Below, one piece after another: positions 38,820-49,290 of a stretch of 64,000 nt of DNA; within the stretch, counting starts at the first letter, position 1; each line of letters begins with the position of its first letter. The notes beneath the pieces are model-generated. The model was not told the origin of the DNA and ran no database searches. It saw only the letters and a program-made list of their open reading frames with translations. The stretch lies in assembly GCA_951799405.1 (NCBI GenBank), contig OX637338.1:1922001-1986000 (forward strand), read 5' to 3'. Source of the stretch: Agapetus fuscipes. Lineage: Eukaryota; Arthropoda; Insecta; Trichoptera; Glossosomatidae. Position numbers and translations under genes: made by a program.

Positions 38820-39365
38820 GATTGTAAGCTTCGGAGAGATCTAACAGGATGAAAATAAGAGGAATAATACGTATTTTATATTATGTACTCGTGAATTAAA
38901 TAATTCTTTATTTGCGAAGGAATGCAGAGAGAGAGGATGGACGGAAATCCGCGAGCACGTCCAAGATGGCGGACAGCAAAAGTGAAAGGGTCTACCGAGA
39001 TGGCGCAGACGAAGGACATCTCACAGTAAATCATAACCATAAAACCATAGAGTTATAATATTATTACTCTATGTATAAAACATTACTTTTAAGCTCAATC
39101 ATTGCGACTTACTGAAAATATGTAGAAATTAAAATAGCGCCTCTACCAAACGTTTCAGTTTCCATACATTTATTGTAGAACTATATGGTTGTGATTGAAT
39201 GTAATATTTTATGTTCGGGGTACAACAGATTACCTTTCAAATGATAACTTGGTGGGACATGCTCGCGAGAATTGAAGCTATAAATGTACTAAAAATTAAA
39301 TCACGAGTCAAATAAAAAAAATAATAACTATTTTTGGGTCATTTCAAATATTTTGTATTTATTTC
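38820..39365. other. Interval without recognised features
   Basis: Mixed AT-rich DNA with a GC-richer patch near 38930-39010 (AAGATGGCGGACAGC). No ORF supported. Confidence 0.35.
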
Positions 39366-39474
39366 TAATCTAATCTAATCTAAGTTGCAAAATATATGTA
39401 ACATTACAGATTCACATTATTTGCACTTTCACAGACAGACATACATAAGTTCGCGTTTAAACATGCCGCATGTC
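39366..39474 (-). repeat. Rep-1 tail half, interrupted
   Basis: TAATCTAATCTAATCTAAGTTGC to AACATGCCGCATGT, where the next Rep-1/LINE copy begins with its own TTAGA tail. The second copy appears inserted into the first. Confidence 0.7.
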
Positions 39475-39924
39475 TAATCTAATCTAATCTAATCTAAGCT
39501 GCAAAGATATATATCATTTAAGATTTATTTTAAATGCATTCCCACAAGCAGATATGTATAATTTCACGCTAACACATGCCGCATGTGGACCTACAATATA
39601 AAAACCCAATCTCAAATGAACATAAGCCTTGCAACTCTTGCCGTCCTTACCTGAAACAGGGGTGACATTGGCAAAGTGAACCAATTTTTTATAGTATGGG
39701 TGGTCAGCCGCATAACAACCTATAAGTCAAGGAACATACATGACAAATTACATTTTTTTTTAAATCAATAAATAACAATATATACATGGACATAAAAAAC
39801 TAAATCATAAAACCCATTTCACTTTAACAAACCCTAGCCGCCAACATCACAGATCAACCGCCATTTCTTTCTATCCTTGCATACTTCTTTCATTTCCTCC
39901 AGAGTCATAACCTTCTTCATACAA
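39475..39924 (-). mobile_element. RTE-like LINE 3' end with Rep-1
   Basis: Reversed TTAGA tail, complete Rep-1 to 39735, then the LINE 3' UTR (ATGGACATAAAAAACTAAATC) and reversed ORF end (CTAGCCGCCAACATCACAGA, AACCGCCATTTCTTTC, AGAGTCATAACCTTCTTC), which parallels 36640-36800. Confidence 0.75.
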
Positions 39925-39930
39925 TACATG

Positions 39931-40672
39931 GTTCCTACAATATAAAAACCCGAATCTCACATGGACATACACCCTGCAACTCTTGCCGACATTGGCAAAG
40001 TGAACCATTTTCTGCAGCATTGGTGGTCAGCCGCATACCAACCTTAGTCAAGGAACATACACAACAAATTACATTTTTGAAATCAACAAATTATAATATG
40101 TATCTATGGACATCAAAAACTAACAGAAAACAAATTTTTTTTTTTAAAAAACCCTAGCCGTCAACATCTCCACTGTTAAAAACATTACATTGGCTTCGTT
40201 TCCCGGAGAGGGTGGTCTACCGTGTTTGTGTGATGGTATATAAAGCCATCAATGGCTTGGCTCCACCTTATCTGACTGACATGATGTTGCCTGTTGAGAT
40301 GGGTGTAAGGAGGCAGACACTCAGATCCGCGGGCGATGGAGCAGTCAATTTGGTTCAGCCACGCCGTCAGATTCGTACAAATTTCGGAGACCGCGCTTTC
40401 CGTGTTGCGGGTCCGGTGGAGTGGAACAGACTGCCACCCGGAGTGAAGAACTCCAAATCTGTGGGTGTATTTCGCGGAGCACTCAAGACTCATCTTTTCA
40501 AAAAGTCTTATCCATGATCGGAGAAGGCCCTTGAGGTGTGACACACACAAAAACGGCGCTCTCTTATCTTTTTTAATTTAAAATAAATTTTCCTGATATT
40601 ATTATTATTATTATCACAGATCAACCGCCATTTCTTTGTGTCCTTACACACTTCTTCCATTTCTTCCAGATG
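39931..40672 (-). mobile_element. RTE-like LINE 3' end, interrupted by a CR1/L2-like LINE
   Basis: Shortened Rep-1 (39931-40060), 3' UTR, and CCCTAGCCGTCAACATC up to 40168. The reversed ORF end resumes at 40613 with ATCACAGATCAACCGCC. The join reconstructs the sequence seen uninterrupted at about 39835. Confidence 0.75.
40169..40612 (+). pseudogene. CR1/L2-like LINE, 5'-truncated copy 3
   Basis: An open frame (40170-40517) starts within L-H-W-L-R-F-P-E-R-V-V-Y-R and continues through A-I-N-G-L-A-P-P-Y-L and F-R-V-A-G-P-V-E-W-N-R-L to S-Y-P and stop. The 3' UTR CCTTGAGGTGTGACACACAC and TTA microsatellite follow. A short ATC target duplication flanks it (40166-40168 and 40613-40615). RT core absent. 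Confidence 0.85.
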
Positions 40673-41175
40673 CGGCCCGCAATATCATATGATACTCTAT
40701 AATATATAATCTAAGCTGCAAGGAATTTGTGCAATTAAAACTCTGTGTTATTTAAAAAATATATAATTTTTTTAGAATATCATATGATTTTGACATGCCT
40801 GCACTGCAAGATGAAGTTGCATATTTCTTAATTTGCAATTATACCGATTTTAAGTTGAGCTTGATTTAGCTTATTGTATTTATTAGCAAGGCTTTGAGGG
40901 GGTGTTTTAGTGCATTCAAACAATCCTAGCAATTAAGCAAAGCTTTGTGCGACTTAGGATTCAATCAGTGTGAAAAATGTCATATGCAAGATAATGCATT
41001 CAGACTTATTCAATTAATTTATTTTGAAATTTTGTGGAAATGCGTTGGCGTAATGCTAGCCACTTAGCCTGTAAAATAAATGTTCCATCTGCCAATGCTA
41101 CGCTTTCAAGGATACGTTAATTAATAAATCCTCACAATTGATATAAACGAAAAATATTTGAAGTCACACGATCTG
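40673..41175. other. Interval without recognised features
   Basis: AT-rich. No ORF or repeat terminus. Confidence 0.4.
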
Positions 41176-41177
41176 TA

Positions 41178-41413
41178 CAATTAGTACGAGTTGCAAAACT
41201 TGAGAAAAGTAAAGTTTACGGAAAATATTAAAGAGTGATTTCTCACAAAATCTGCCGTTTTTGTTTCTTACACTTTATGGCCTTAGCAAAAGAGTTACAG
41301 TGATGAAGAAAATCAAGTTCAAACAAACAAAAACGGCAGATTTTAGGGGAAATCACTCTTTAATAATTGCCGTAAACTTTACATTACTCAAGTTTTGCAA
41401 CTCGTACTAAGGG
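41178..41413. mobile_element. Palindromic MITE (Tc1/mariner-like), copy 2
   Basis: 236 bp, closely matching 5634-5869 throughout. The left terminus is eroded (CAATTAGTACGAG), the right intact (CTCGTACTAAGGG), with TA at 41176-41177 and 41414-41415. The equal length shows that both are canonical copies. Confidence 0.9.
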
Positions 41414-41454
41414 TACAGGTTGCTAGTGCAAAGGCTTACTTATATTTTGTTATA

Positions 41455-41649
41455 GGTTCCAGAGCGCTATTCTACTAAATTTCTTATGACTGTAAGGTGA
41501 CGAGATAGCGGTTCACGTCCAAAAATAAGGTATACCTGCTGTGATTTTTTATCTATGAAGTTTTTTCGCAAGCGTTAGCAAGTTCCGACTTGGGTTGATA
41601 TCCAAAGTGTAAGGAATTTAGCAGAATAGCGCTTCAGGTCTACGGAACC
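41455..41649. mobile_element. MITE-like palindromic element
   Basis: GGTTCCAGAGCGCTATTCTA and CTAAATTTCTTA on the left are matched inversely by TAAGGAATTTAGCAGAATAG and CGCTTC...GGAACC on the right. About 195 bp, no ORF. Flanks suggest a TA or TTA target, but this is ambiguous. Confidence 0.6.
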
Positions 41650-41854
41650 TTATTGATATGGACCTATGACGTTGTTTCGAAGAAATGATATTTTTTGGAA
41701 TCAAGGATTTCAAAATTTGCAGGATTCGCGCGGAAAGCATTTTAAATCTATTTTAAAATTATGGTTGAATATCGATCATTAAATAAATATTTATCAGTGA
41801 AAACAATGCCCTTTTAATATGACCAAACTATTATCATTCTAATCTTTCTAATTC

Positions 41855-42240
41855 TTAGTATGAGGCTGAGCAGTGACCACCTTTGCTGTAGAGAGATGTT
41901 TCACTTTGTCAATGTCACCCCTCTTTCAGGGAAGGTCGGCAAAGATTGCAAGAATTATGCTCATGTGAGGTTTTGTTTTTAATTTGTGAGTTCACATCCA
42001 GCATATTTTGTAAGCGCGAAACAACGAAAACCGCCACGGCGCTTTGAAAACTCGCCTTGAAGATGCTTTTTGCTCGTGAAAGCGAAACGTCGGCAGATGT
42101 GGGAGCTGCAAGTGGAACATGGTCAAACCCGAAAGAACACAAAAGTGATTTATTTATTACACATCTCTGTTTGTGGGCATAAATTTAACAAATATTTTAA
42201 TTGTTAATGTATCTTTGCAACTTAGATTATATATAGAAAG
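41855..42240 (+). repeat. Rep-1 with a ~135-bp foreign insertion
   Basis: TTAGTATGAGGCTGAGCAG to GTAAGCGCGAA (42021), then ACACATCTCTGTTTGTGGGC to CAACTTAGATTATATA (from about 42158). The middle does not belong to Rep-1. Confidence 0.7.
42022..42157. mobile_element. Unassigned insertion within Rep-1
   Basis: ACAACGAAAACCGCC to GTGATTTATTTATT, including GAAAGCGAAACGTCGGC. The A/T-rich end suggests a truncated retroelement tail (plus strand). Penelope-like origin is possible but unproven. Confidence 0.35.
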
Positions 42241-42711
42241 ATAGATTTTCAAGTGATCTAACCCAAACTTAAAAGGGACGAATAATAAATATTTGAATTC
42301 AGCTACAAGTTTTGAATAATATTGTTATGGAATAAAAAGATGCGGATCGTAACCTGACAGTCACTTTTTGAAGTTAAATTGAAATGAAAAAAAAAAACAA
42401 ATATAATTCTATTTCAAATCTATTCATTATTCATATGTAATGCATCATTTATAATAACACATCGATTTAAAAATATTACAAAAGATGAGCCTACATATCT
42501 CCGCATAAATCTCACATCATTGAGCTATAATATAGAGGAGTAGAAACTAACTTTCGGCATTGATACCTTCTATCGGGCACAGCCTGCTGTTGTCCCCAGC
42601 CCTGACAAACACAACAGTGGTGGAGTCATACAAAAAACGTTCGTACATATCTGTGAAATCCTGTGTTTTCTTGCTTTCTCCATTTTGTGTTTCGATACCC
42701 AATAATGGCAC

Positions 42712-42966
42712 ATCTATAACCTATGTGACAAAAATTAATTTAGATTTCAAATTCATATTAAATGTATGCCCACAAACAGACACGTGTAATTTCGTGCTTA
42801 CAAAGGCTGCATATGTAGCTACTGACAAATTAAAACCCAAATCTAAATGAACATAAGCCATACAACTTTTGCCGACATTTCCTGACACAGCGGTGACATT
42901 GGCAAAGTGAACCATTTTTTATAGTATGGGTGGTCAGCCTCATACCCATAAATAAGTCAAGGGATA
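42712..42966 (-). repeat. Rep-1, full-length copy, diverged tail
   Basis: ATTCATATTAAATGTATGCCC, CAGCGGTGACATTGGCAAAG, GGGTGGTCAGCCTCATACC and TAAGTCAAGGGA. Confidence 0.8.
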
Positions 42967-43800
42967 CAAATAATAAAAACATTTGTCTCAAAATAATGCA
43001 TATATCCGTTGAATTTTGTCAAATTTAGCGATCGAAAAGTGCCTGCGTACAATGTTCGCGCATGCGTAAGTTTCATAGCTACCGAATTTTTTTCAAGATT
43101 TCGTATTTTCACTCTAGTTTTTTTTCACAACGAAATGACACTGTGATGATCTTTGCTCTGTTTTTCTTGGGACTATTTGCGGTTAACTAGAAGTTGAAAC
43201 GGATATACCATATATTTTCTTTAAATATTTTCCATTCCACAGATATCAAACGTCAATGTCTTACATAGCCTATTGTAACATAGGATGTAATACGAAAATC
43301 TCTGATCCACATTTTCTTGTACAATAATAACATGAGATGTTAGGTCAATAAAATATCTCACGATATATAAACTGCGATAGCATCGTACACTTCGATACAA
43401 TCATATAAACTGCGATAGCATCGTCCAATTATGAATATCAATGTAAGTGCTACCGTGCCCCGGAATGAATCGGCTCTATCTAGATTGGGCTTTTATTTAT
43501 GCTTCTCTAATGCTTTGTATCAGATCCACTCACGCCTGGGGCCCACTGCCACTCTAGTTTTGGGACCTTTAAATTTTTTTTCGACGTAACTAGCTCCTGT
43601 CAGAATTTATGATTGAACTGATTCTAACTGGGTGAGATTTTTTTCTTTGACCATTGATGATTTCGTAAGTTTTTTTTAAGTTGCATTGAAAAGATTTTTG
43701 TGTCAATGATACGATACAAGGATTTAGATTTATTACATAAAAAAGAGATATTCCTTTTTAATCTTTATTTCATTTTAAACACAACTTTTACAATCTAAAT
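42967..43800. other. Interval with a short direct duplication
   Basis: ATATAAACTGCGATAGCATCG occurs twice, about 31 bp apart, around 43373 and 43404. Otherwise nothing recognised. Confidence 0.35.
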
Positions 43801-43809
43801 CTTACAGAA

Positions 43810-43860
43810 GGCATAGGGCCCTTGAGGTGTGACACACACAAAAGCATGTGCTCTTTAATT
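43810..43860 (+). repeat. CR1/L2-like LINE or SINE-B tail fragment
   Basis: GGGCCCTTGAGGTGTGACAC and ACAAAAGCATGTGCTCTTTAA match the shared LINE/SINE-B 3' end. No body upstream. Confidence 0.6.
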
Positions 43861-43924
43861 ATTTTTCTGTTTTTTGTTATGTGATGTTTTTACATAGTTT
43901 ATGGTATGTTCTGTTTGACATATG

Positions 43925-44400
43925 ATGATGATGATGATAATGGATGATTTCTTTTCTGTGGCGCCATTTAATGGTCCAGGGCCATCTCAAGGGTGCCATG
44001 GCTTCTGGAAAAAAACAGTGTCTTCAGTCTTTTTCTGAAGGTGGTGGTAGGCTGGTTCGCGCGAACACCGACGGACAAATTGTTCCAGGCAACCGGCCCG
44101 GCCACCGCAAAGCTTCTGTCTGCAAAATTTGATGTGTTCGCTCTTTTGGGCACTATGACCTTCACTTTGCCAATGTCACCCCTGTTTCAGGGAAGGACGG
44201 CAAGAGTTGCAAGGCTTATGTTCATTTGAGATTGGGTTTTATATTGTAGGTCCACATGCGGTATGTGTTAGCGCGAAATTATACATATCTGCTTGTGGGA
44301 ATGCATTTAATATAAAACTTAAATGATATATATCTTTGCAGCTTAGATTAGATTAGATTAGAGGGCAGAGCGTAGTGGTCCTTTTGAAGGCTTATGGCGT
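43925..44400 (-). pseudogene. LINE-4 (CR1/L2-like) 3' end, interrupted by Rep-1
   Basis: Minus-strand frame (43968-44158) with N-T-S-N-F-A-D-R-S-F-A-V-A-G-P-V-A-W-N-N, ending R-S-H-G-T-L-E-M-A-L-D-H. The tail is an ATC microsatellite (43923-43940). Rep-1 at 44159-44362 interrupts it, and GGGCAGAGCGTAGTGGTCC resumes after. RT motifs absent. Confidence 0.75.
44159..44362 (+). repeat. Rep-1 inserted in LINE-4
   Basis: TTCACTTTGCCAATGTCACC to GCAGCTTAGATTAGATTAGA. Comparison with uninterrupted LINE-4 at 46780-46825 shows about 14 bp of target lost. Confidence 0.85.
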
Positions 44401-44479
44401 ATGTGTTGTTTTGTCATGTGATTCTATGTCTTGTGATGTTTAGTCGCTGTGATGTACTTTCCTGTTATTTTTCATCATT

Positions 44480-44767
44480 GTGCTGTTCTGGCGCAGTCAG
44501 TTCTTGACTGGTCACGGTAAGTTTAAGGCCAGGCTCTTCCAGCTTGGCCTCTCAAGGGGGCCGGGTTGTGAGTGCGGAGCAACGCTGCAGGACGTGCGAC
44601 ACGTCCTGTGGGACTGCGAAGCCTTGCAGCCTGGTCGTGAGGCGCTCTTCAACGCTGTCAGACCGGCCATCGGCCCGATCGGATCCGTGGACTTTGTGGC
44701 CAACAAATCCAACTTTGAGGCTTTTTCAAAGTTTTGTGCCAGCTATGGCGAGAACTCGTCGGTCTAA
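44480..44767 (+). pseudogene. R1-like LINE ORF2, C-terminal zinc-finger end
   Basis: The frame reads F-L-T-G-H-G-K-F-K-A-R-L, then C-E-C-G-A-T-L-Q-D-V-R-H-V-L-W-D-C-E-A-L. The G-H-G and C-x-C-x7-8-H-x4-C pattern is the C-terminal zinc knuckle of R1/I-group LINEs. It stops at 44765-44767. Nothing upstream of this end remains: the flank at 44390-44470 is a TGTCATGTG-type minisatellite. Confidence 0.7.
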
Positions 44768-45240
44768 TTAGACCGACATTCTTTCTATTTTCTTTATTCT
44801 TTTCCGCCTCTATGGTGGTTGGACACATAGTCAGGAGAGCGCCTCCCGAACAGTCTCAGTAGTAGAATCTCAAATTCTAGGCCTTAAGTCATATGTTAAG
44901 ATGCTTAGAATCACTTTGCATTTTTGGTCGTAAATTTAAAATCATCGAGCCCTAAACCCTCACGGCTATAATCTTCAGTGATTTCTGAGTCTCCTTTGCT
45001 TTGTGTAAACACTTGGGAAAGTGTAGCTTCACGGGAGGGCCTTCTGCCACTCGTATCTCACATAACTTTTGCATGCGAGTCCTGTGACACATCCCCGGAT
45101 GGGATGGATATACAGGGCGTGGGTCAGTGGAGGGGAGACTGCCCCTGAGAGAAGGTGTTGTTCTAGCATGTGATGCAAAGTCCTTTGATGAAAAGTCATG
45201 TGTTGTTTGTGTTGCATGCGTTGTACTATTCTATTCTATC
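44768..45240 (+). repeat. R1-like LINE 3' UTR and flanking minisatellite
   Basis: CATAGTCAGGAGAGCGCCTC, TCACGGGAGGGCCTTCTGCC and GTGACACATCCCCGGATG match 34416-34735. From about 45150, TGTTCTAGCATGTGATG-type units resemble the ~15-bp minisatellite. Confidence 0.65.
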
Positions 45241-45609
45241 ATGGAACCAAAATTTACTGATATTCTAATCGACAGATGAATCGTAACATCCGTGTATCAT
45301 TTTTCAAATGGAATTCGCAATAATGATATCTAACCGTTGTGATTTATGATTTTTGTATACAATCGTGAGATAATGTTTAGTAAGCCAATAGAAAGTAAAA
45401 GATACAAAAAATACTAATATTACCATACTTGTGTTCAATGTATTTAGCGCACTTAATTACATTAGTCAATAGCTATGAATAAAAACACAGAACAGGCTAA
45501 TCATTCTGAGTGTAAAAACAATGTAATGCTGGCCAGTAGTTCGCAACCCAAGCACTAGGTACAAATTTTCTAATACCTTCATCTCCAACAGGTTACTAGT
45601 AAATAATAT
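45241..45609. other. AT-rich interval, nothing recognised
   Basis: No ORF or repeat terminus. Confidence 0.4.
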
Positions 45610-45856
45610 ACGGAGCTATTTTTAGACATTTTAGTCGTCGGTTGAGCCTACGCTTTGACAAACTAATGATGCCTGGGCTGGAAGTCTCATCACCACAATC
45701 ATTCAAACCTACCGAATTTTGGTAATATTTGTATGAAGACTAATCAGCTGTTCACCTGCGGCCATCTTGGATTGACAGATTTTCATACAAATGCATCATT
45801 AGTTTGTCAAAACGTGGGCTCAACGGGGGACTTAAAATGTCTAAGAATAGCACCGT
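45610..45856. mobile_element. MITE with long terminal inverted repeats (~60 bp)
   Basis: Left CGGAGCTATTTTTAGACATT, TGAGCCTACG and TTTGACAAACTAATGATGC are mirrored on the right by GCATCATTAGTTTGTCAAA, CGTGGGCTCA and AATGTCTAAGAATAGCACCG. About 247 bp, no ORF. Target duplication unclear. Confidence 0.75.
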
Positions 45857-45993
45857 TAGAATCTAATAGCTCCTGAAGACGTAGCCAACGTCTTTAGGAG
45901 ACATCCTCTGTGCACGACGACTGGGAATGGAGTTATTTTTTAATCACAAAAATTGCCACACATCACTGCGTACTTTTGGACAGTGATAATAAA

Positions 45994-46228
45994 AATAATC
46001 TAAGTTGCAAAAATATATTTATATTTAAAGTTCAAATTAAAACATGTATGTCCACAAACAGGCGCGTGTAACTTCGCGCTTACAAATACTACATGTAGGT
46101 ATGCTTACAATTCAAAAATCTCAAATGAACATAAATCTTGCAACTCTTGCCAACCTTCCCTGAAACAAGGGTGACATTGGCAAAGTGAACTATTTTTGTA
46201 CAGTATACCAACCTACAATTCAAGAGAA
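45994..46228 (-). repeat. Rep-1, full-length, diverged
   Basis: TAATCTAAGTTGCAAAAATA, GAAACAAGGGTGACATTGGC and TATACCAACCTACAATTCAAG. Confidence 0.75.
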
Positions 46229-46555
46229 TTAAGTATTGTTAGGTGTCTGCTGAAGACATTGGCTACGTCACCAACGAGATTTTGTAGTACTTAATTATAT
46301 TTGTAAATAAAAATACTCTTCTGGTCTTGCGTTGCCCATCACTGTCTTACTTATGTTGATTCTTGAATGACTCGGCATCTTCGGCGCATTAGATGACTGG
46401 ATTTCTTTTCTGCCGCCTTTGTTTGAACATTCACTGAGGCTCGTGTACACACACAACACACAATTTGATTAAGTCATAAAAATACTGTGCATGCATCGTA
46501 CCCCGAGTGCTTGTTTGGCTTATCTACCACCTCTGGCTTGGAACCACATCATGTA
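46229..46555. other. Interval with a Rep-2 left-end fragment
   Basis: CCCCGAGTGCTTGTTTGGCT and TATCTACC at about 46501-46530 match the Rep-2 terminus. Otherwise nothing recognised. Confidence 0.45.
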
Positions 46556-47129
46556 AGATGATGATGATGATGATGGATGATTTCTTTCCTGTGGCGCCAT
46601 TTAATGGTCCAGGACCATCTCAAGGGCGCCATGGCTTCTGGAGAAAAGAAGTGTCTTCAGTTCCTTTCTGAAGGTGGTGGTAGGCTGGTTCGCGCGAACA
46701 CCGATGGACAAATTGTTCCAGGCAACCGGCCCGGCCACCGCAAAGCTTCTGTCTGCAAAATTTGATGTGTTCGCTCTATTGGGCACCATAACCTTGTTGA
46801 CAGCAGTAAGGGCAGAGCGTAGTGGTCTTTTTGAAGTCCCATCGACAGAGCATAGCTCAGCGAGACATGGGGGTGCCGTGCCGTTCAGGGCCCTATGTAC
46901 AGTGAGACACAACTTAAATTCCACCCTCTCTCGGACCCTCAGCCAGTGCAGTTCTCTCAGCAGTGGCGAAATATGACAGCGCTTTCCCTGTCAAAAAAAT
47001 TGCCCTGGCAGCAGCATTGAAAGCCATTTGCAGCCGATCAAATAATTTCTGCGGTAGTAAGAGAGCTAGAGGACCATGGAAAGTTCCAGAATGCACTGAA
47101 GACGAGCAAATTTCTGGCATCATTTGCAC
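46556..47129 (-). pseudogene. LINE-4 (CR1/L2-like), 5'-truncated copy with frameshift
   Basis: Two overlapping minus-strand frames (46914-47129, then 46601-46924) encode F-N-A-A-A-R-A-I-F, then E-F-K-L-C-L-T-V-H-R-A-L-N-G-T-A-P, and F-A-D-R-S-F-A-V-A-G-P-V-A-W-N-N. A frameshift at about 46915-46925 separates them. The ATC microsatellite tail is at 46556-46575. No RT motifs. Confidence 0.8.
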
Positions 47130-47195
47130 AAGCGCCCTTGGAGTGACTACATAAAAAACGGCGCTATAAAGAAATCATCAACTCACCATCATCAT
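47130..47195 (+). repeat. Oppositely oriented LINE-4-type tail
   Basis: GCGCCCTTGGAGTGACTAC, GGCGCTATAAAGAAATCATC and an ATC microsatellite resemble the 3' end of LINE-4, but in plus orientation, so the unit 46556-47195 is bounded by two outward-facing LINE tails. Confidence 0.5.
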
Positions 47196-47202
47196 CATTG
47201 AT

Positions 47203-47386
47203 TCAAAGATGATCTTTCAATAAAATTGAAGAAAAACACGTACAACACGATAATGTGAGAGTTGTTTAAATATTTTTACAATCAATTTCCAGTTTTCATA
47301 AGACACATTGGTCCAGTGTAGATGCAGACATTGCTCATGTAAATTACTTCTGATGGAGATGAGATAAACAAGCACTAAAGTGACGA
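47203..47386 (+). repeat. Rep-2 MITE, left end missing
   Basis: GATTCAAAGATGATCTTTC, CATAAGACACATTGGTCCAG and AACAAGCACTAAAGTGACG. Confidence 0.7.
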
Positions 47387-47531
47387 CATGTTTCAGATGT
47401 AAGTAAGCGTTGGCTACATGTTGCATAACAATCCACAATGCTTGTAATGTCGATTAAAATTATGATTTAATTTGAAATACAAATTTTATTTAATATCAAT
47501 TTGATTAAAGTTTTTTGAATCATTTCACGTT

Positions 47532-47712
47532 TTATTCCTTTACTAATAGGTTAGTATGAGGCTGACCCCCATGCTTATAAAACTTGGTTCACTTTTTCCA
47601 ATGCCATCACGGTTTCAGGAAAAGGCGGCAGGAGTTGCAAAGTTTATGTGCATTTGAGGTTCTGTTTATTTTGTATGTATACATGCAGCATGTGTACGGG
47701 CGAACATATTAA
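47532..47712 (+). repeat. Rep-1, tail missing
   Basis: TTCCTTTACTAATAGGTTAG, GGCTGACCCCCATGC, AGGAGTTGCAAAGTTTATG and CATGCAGCATGTGTACG. Confidence 0.7.
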
Positions 47713-47914
47713 TACTTTAATTCTAGTAAAATGGGATATGCATGAAAAATAGATCCTTATAGCTGCAGAAATCCTTATACAAAATTCCCACTCCAATTTA
47801 ATTCTGTTGCATTTAAAACTACATAACATCAATCACCACTTCCATTCAGTGTCTCAAAACAAAGCCAACACAACACTACGCAGCCAACAGCCCTGCTTCA
47901 AATAATCAGGATGT

Positions 47915-48001
47915 CACCAACACCTCTGCGGCACTACAATAAGTGTCATGGACCTCTAGATACTCTGAAACCTAAGGAGTCTTCCGTACAGGAGTCCTTT
48001 C
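47915..48001 (+). repeat. SINE-B type-2 tail fragment
   Basis: CAACACCTCTGCGGCACTAC, AAGTGTCATGGACCTCTAG and AGGAGTCTTCCGTACAGGAG. It shows that the type-2 tail also exists without a SINE-B body. Confidence 0.6.
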
Positions 48002-48081
48002 AACAAATATAACAGAAAAAAATGCAGATTTGTGGATCGAGAAAGAATGCTGACATATTGTACAAAATGACATATTATATT

Positions 48082-48362
48082 TATTTCGTGTATGTAATTT
48101 GTCATGTATGTTCCTTGACTTATAGGTTGGTATGCGGCTGACCACCCATACTGTGAAAAAATGGTTCACTTTGCCAATGTCACCCCTGTCTCAGGGAAGG
48201 ACGGCAAGAGTTGCAGGGCTTATGTTAATTTGAGATGGGTTCTTATAATGTAGGTCCACATGCGGCATGTGTTAGCGCGAAATTATACATGTCTGCTTGT
48301 GGGAATGCATTTAATATAAATCTTAAATGGTATATATCCTTGCAGCTTAGATTAGATTAGAT
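48082..48362 (+). repeat. Rep-1 with short LINE 3' UTR lead
   Basis: TGTAATTTGTCATGTATG precedes TTCCTTGACTTATAGGTTGG. Complete core and TTAGATTAGATTAGATT tail. Close to the copies at 36808 and 50832. Confidence 0.85.
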
Positions 48363-48554
48363 TCGAAAAGGCGTTAAAACAATGTCTTCATTCGTCTTCT
48401 GAGTGTCATACAACTTTTCTGACTAATCGAGGAAGTTTTTTATGCGACTGGGCTTAGAATTTTGATATTGTAGACGTTATTCTCGTGAGGTCACATAATT
48501 AAGTTACGTCATTAACAATGTGTGAATGCATGTGCACATGTGAATTTGGGTGCT

Positions 48555-49290
48555 ACAACAAATCGGTCACAGACAGCTCGACCATAGATAAATCGGTCAC
48601 ACGACATTTTGACTCTTCTGTTAGCGGTAGGTTGGTCATAGACAACTCGGTTGCAGATGACTTATCTATGGACAAATCAGCCACACGACAGTTCATCCAC
48701 ACGACTTTTCAGTCAACGACATTTCAGTTACGTTCAATAAAGGTCCACAGACAGCTACATCACAGAAAACTACAATTCTTCTTAATCTTGTTCCTTATTG
48801 CTGAGGGTTGTGACCCGTTTGGAAGCAACCACTCTTTTCCAGTTTTCTCTTGATTGCGTTGCTCGGAGCGCTCCAACCACCGAAGAGACTGCTGCTGTCT
48901 TAACTTGATCGGTCCATCGTATGCGGAATCTTCCTCTCTTTCACTTCAAGCCACCGATTACAGCCAGTCGTTCTAGGTTTATCTTTATTTCCACGGACAA
49001 CGTGTCCGAAGAACTTCAATAAATTAAAACTTTAGTGATAAAAAATATACACGATGAAGCTGTCGGTGGGCTTATATTCTATTTGCCCGAAATGTCGTTG
49101 AACAAAAAGTCATGTGGACGAACTGTGGTGTTACCAAACTGTCTGTGACCGATGTGTCTGTGGCCGGGTTGTATGTGATCGAAACGTCGTTGATAAAAAA
49201 AATCGTGTGGATAAACTATCGAGTGACTGCTTTGTCCATGGACGAGTCGTGGACGAGGTATCTTTGACAGATTGATCGTGATACGATGAA
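48555..49290. repeat. Fold-back-like inverted minisatellite with LINE fragment in the centre
   Basis: The left arm (48555-48750) repeats units such as AATCGGTCACAGACAGC and ACACGACATTT. The right arm (49090-49290) holds the complementary type (GTCTGTGACCGATGTGT, AATGTCGTTGAACAAAAAGT). The arms face each other across about 340 bp. Short tandem units in inverted arms recall Foldback elements. No transposase is visible. Confidence 0.5.
48790..49020 (-). pseudogene. LINE ORF C-terminal fragment, frameshifted
   Basis: Minus-strand pieces F-F-G-H-V-V-R-G, R-W-T-D-Q-(V/I)-K-T-A-A and S-R-E-N-W-K-R-V-V-A lie in different frames, the usual end of RTE/R4-like LINE ORFs. It occupies the space between the two minisatellite arms. 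Confidence 0.5.

Noticed and set aside
42055..42100. Hammerhead ribozyme suggested by GAAGATG...GCGAAAC
   Set aside because: The conserved CUGAUGA core is not present and stems I and III are not evident.
44480..44767. Small host zinc-finger gene
   Set aside because: The G-H-G and C-x-C...H...C pattern, with a 3' UTR repeated at 34416-34735, identifies it as the end of an R1-like LINE ORF.
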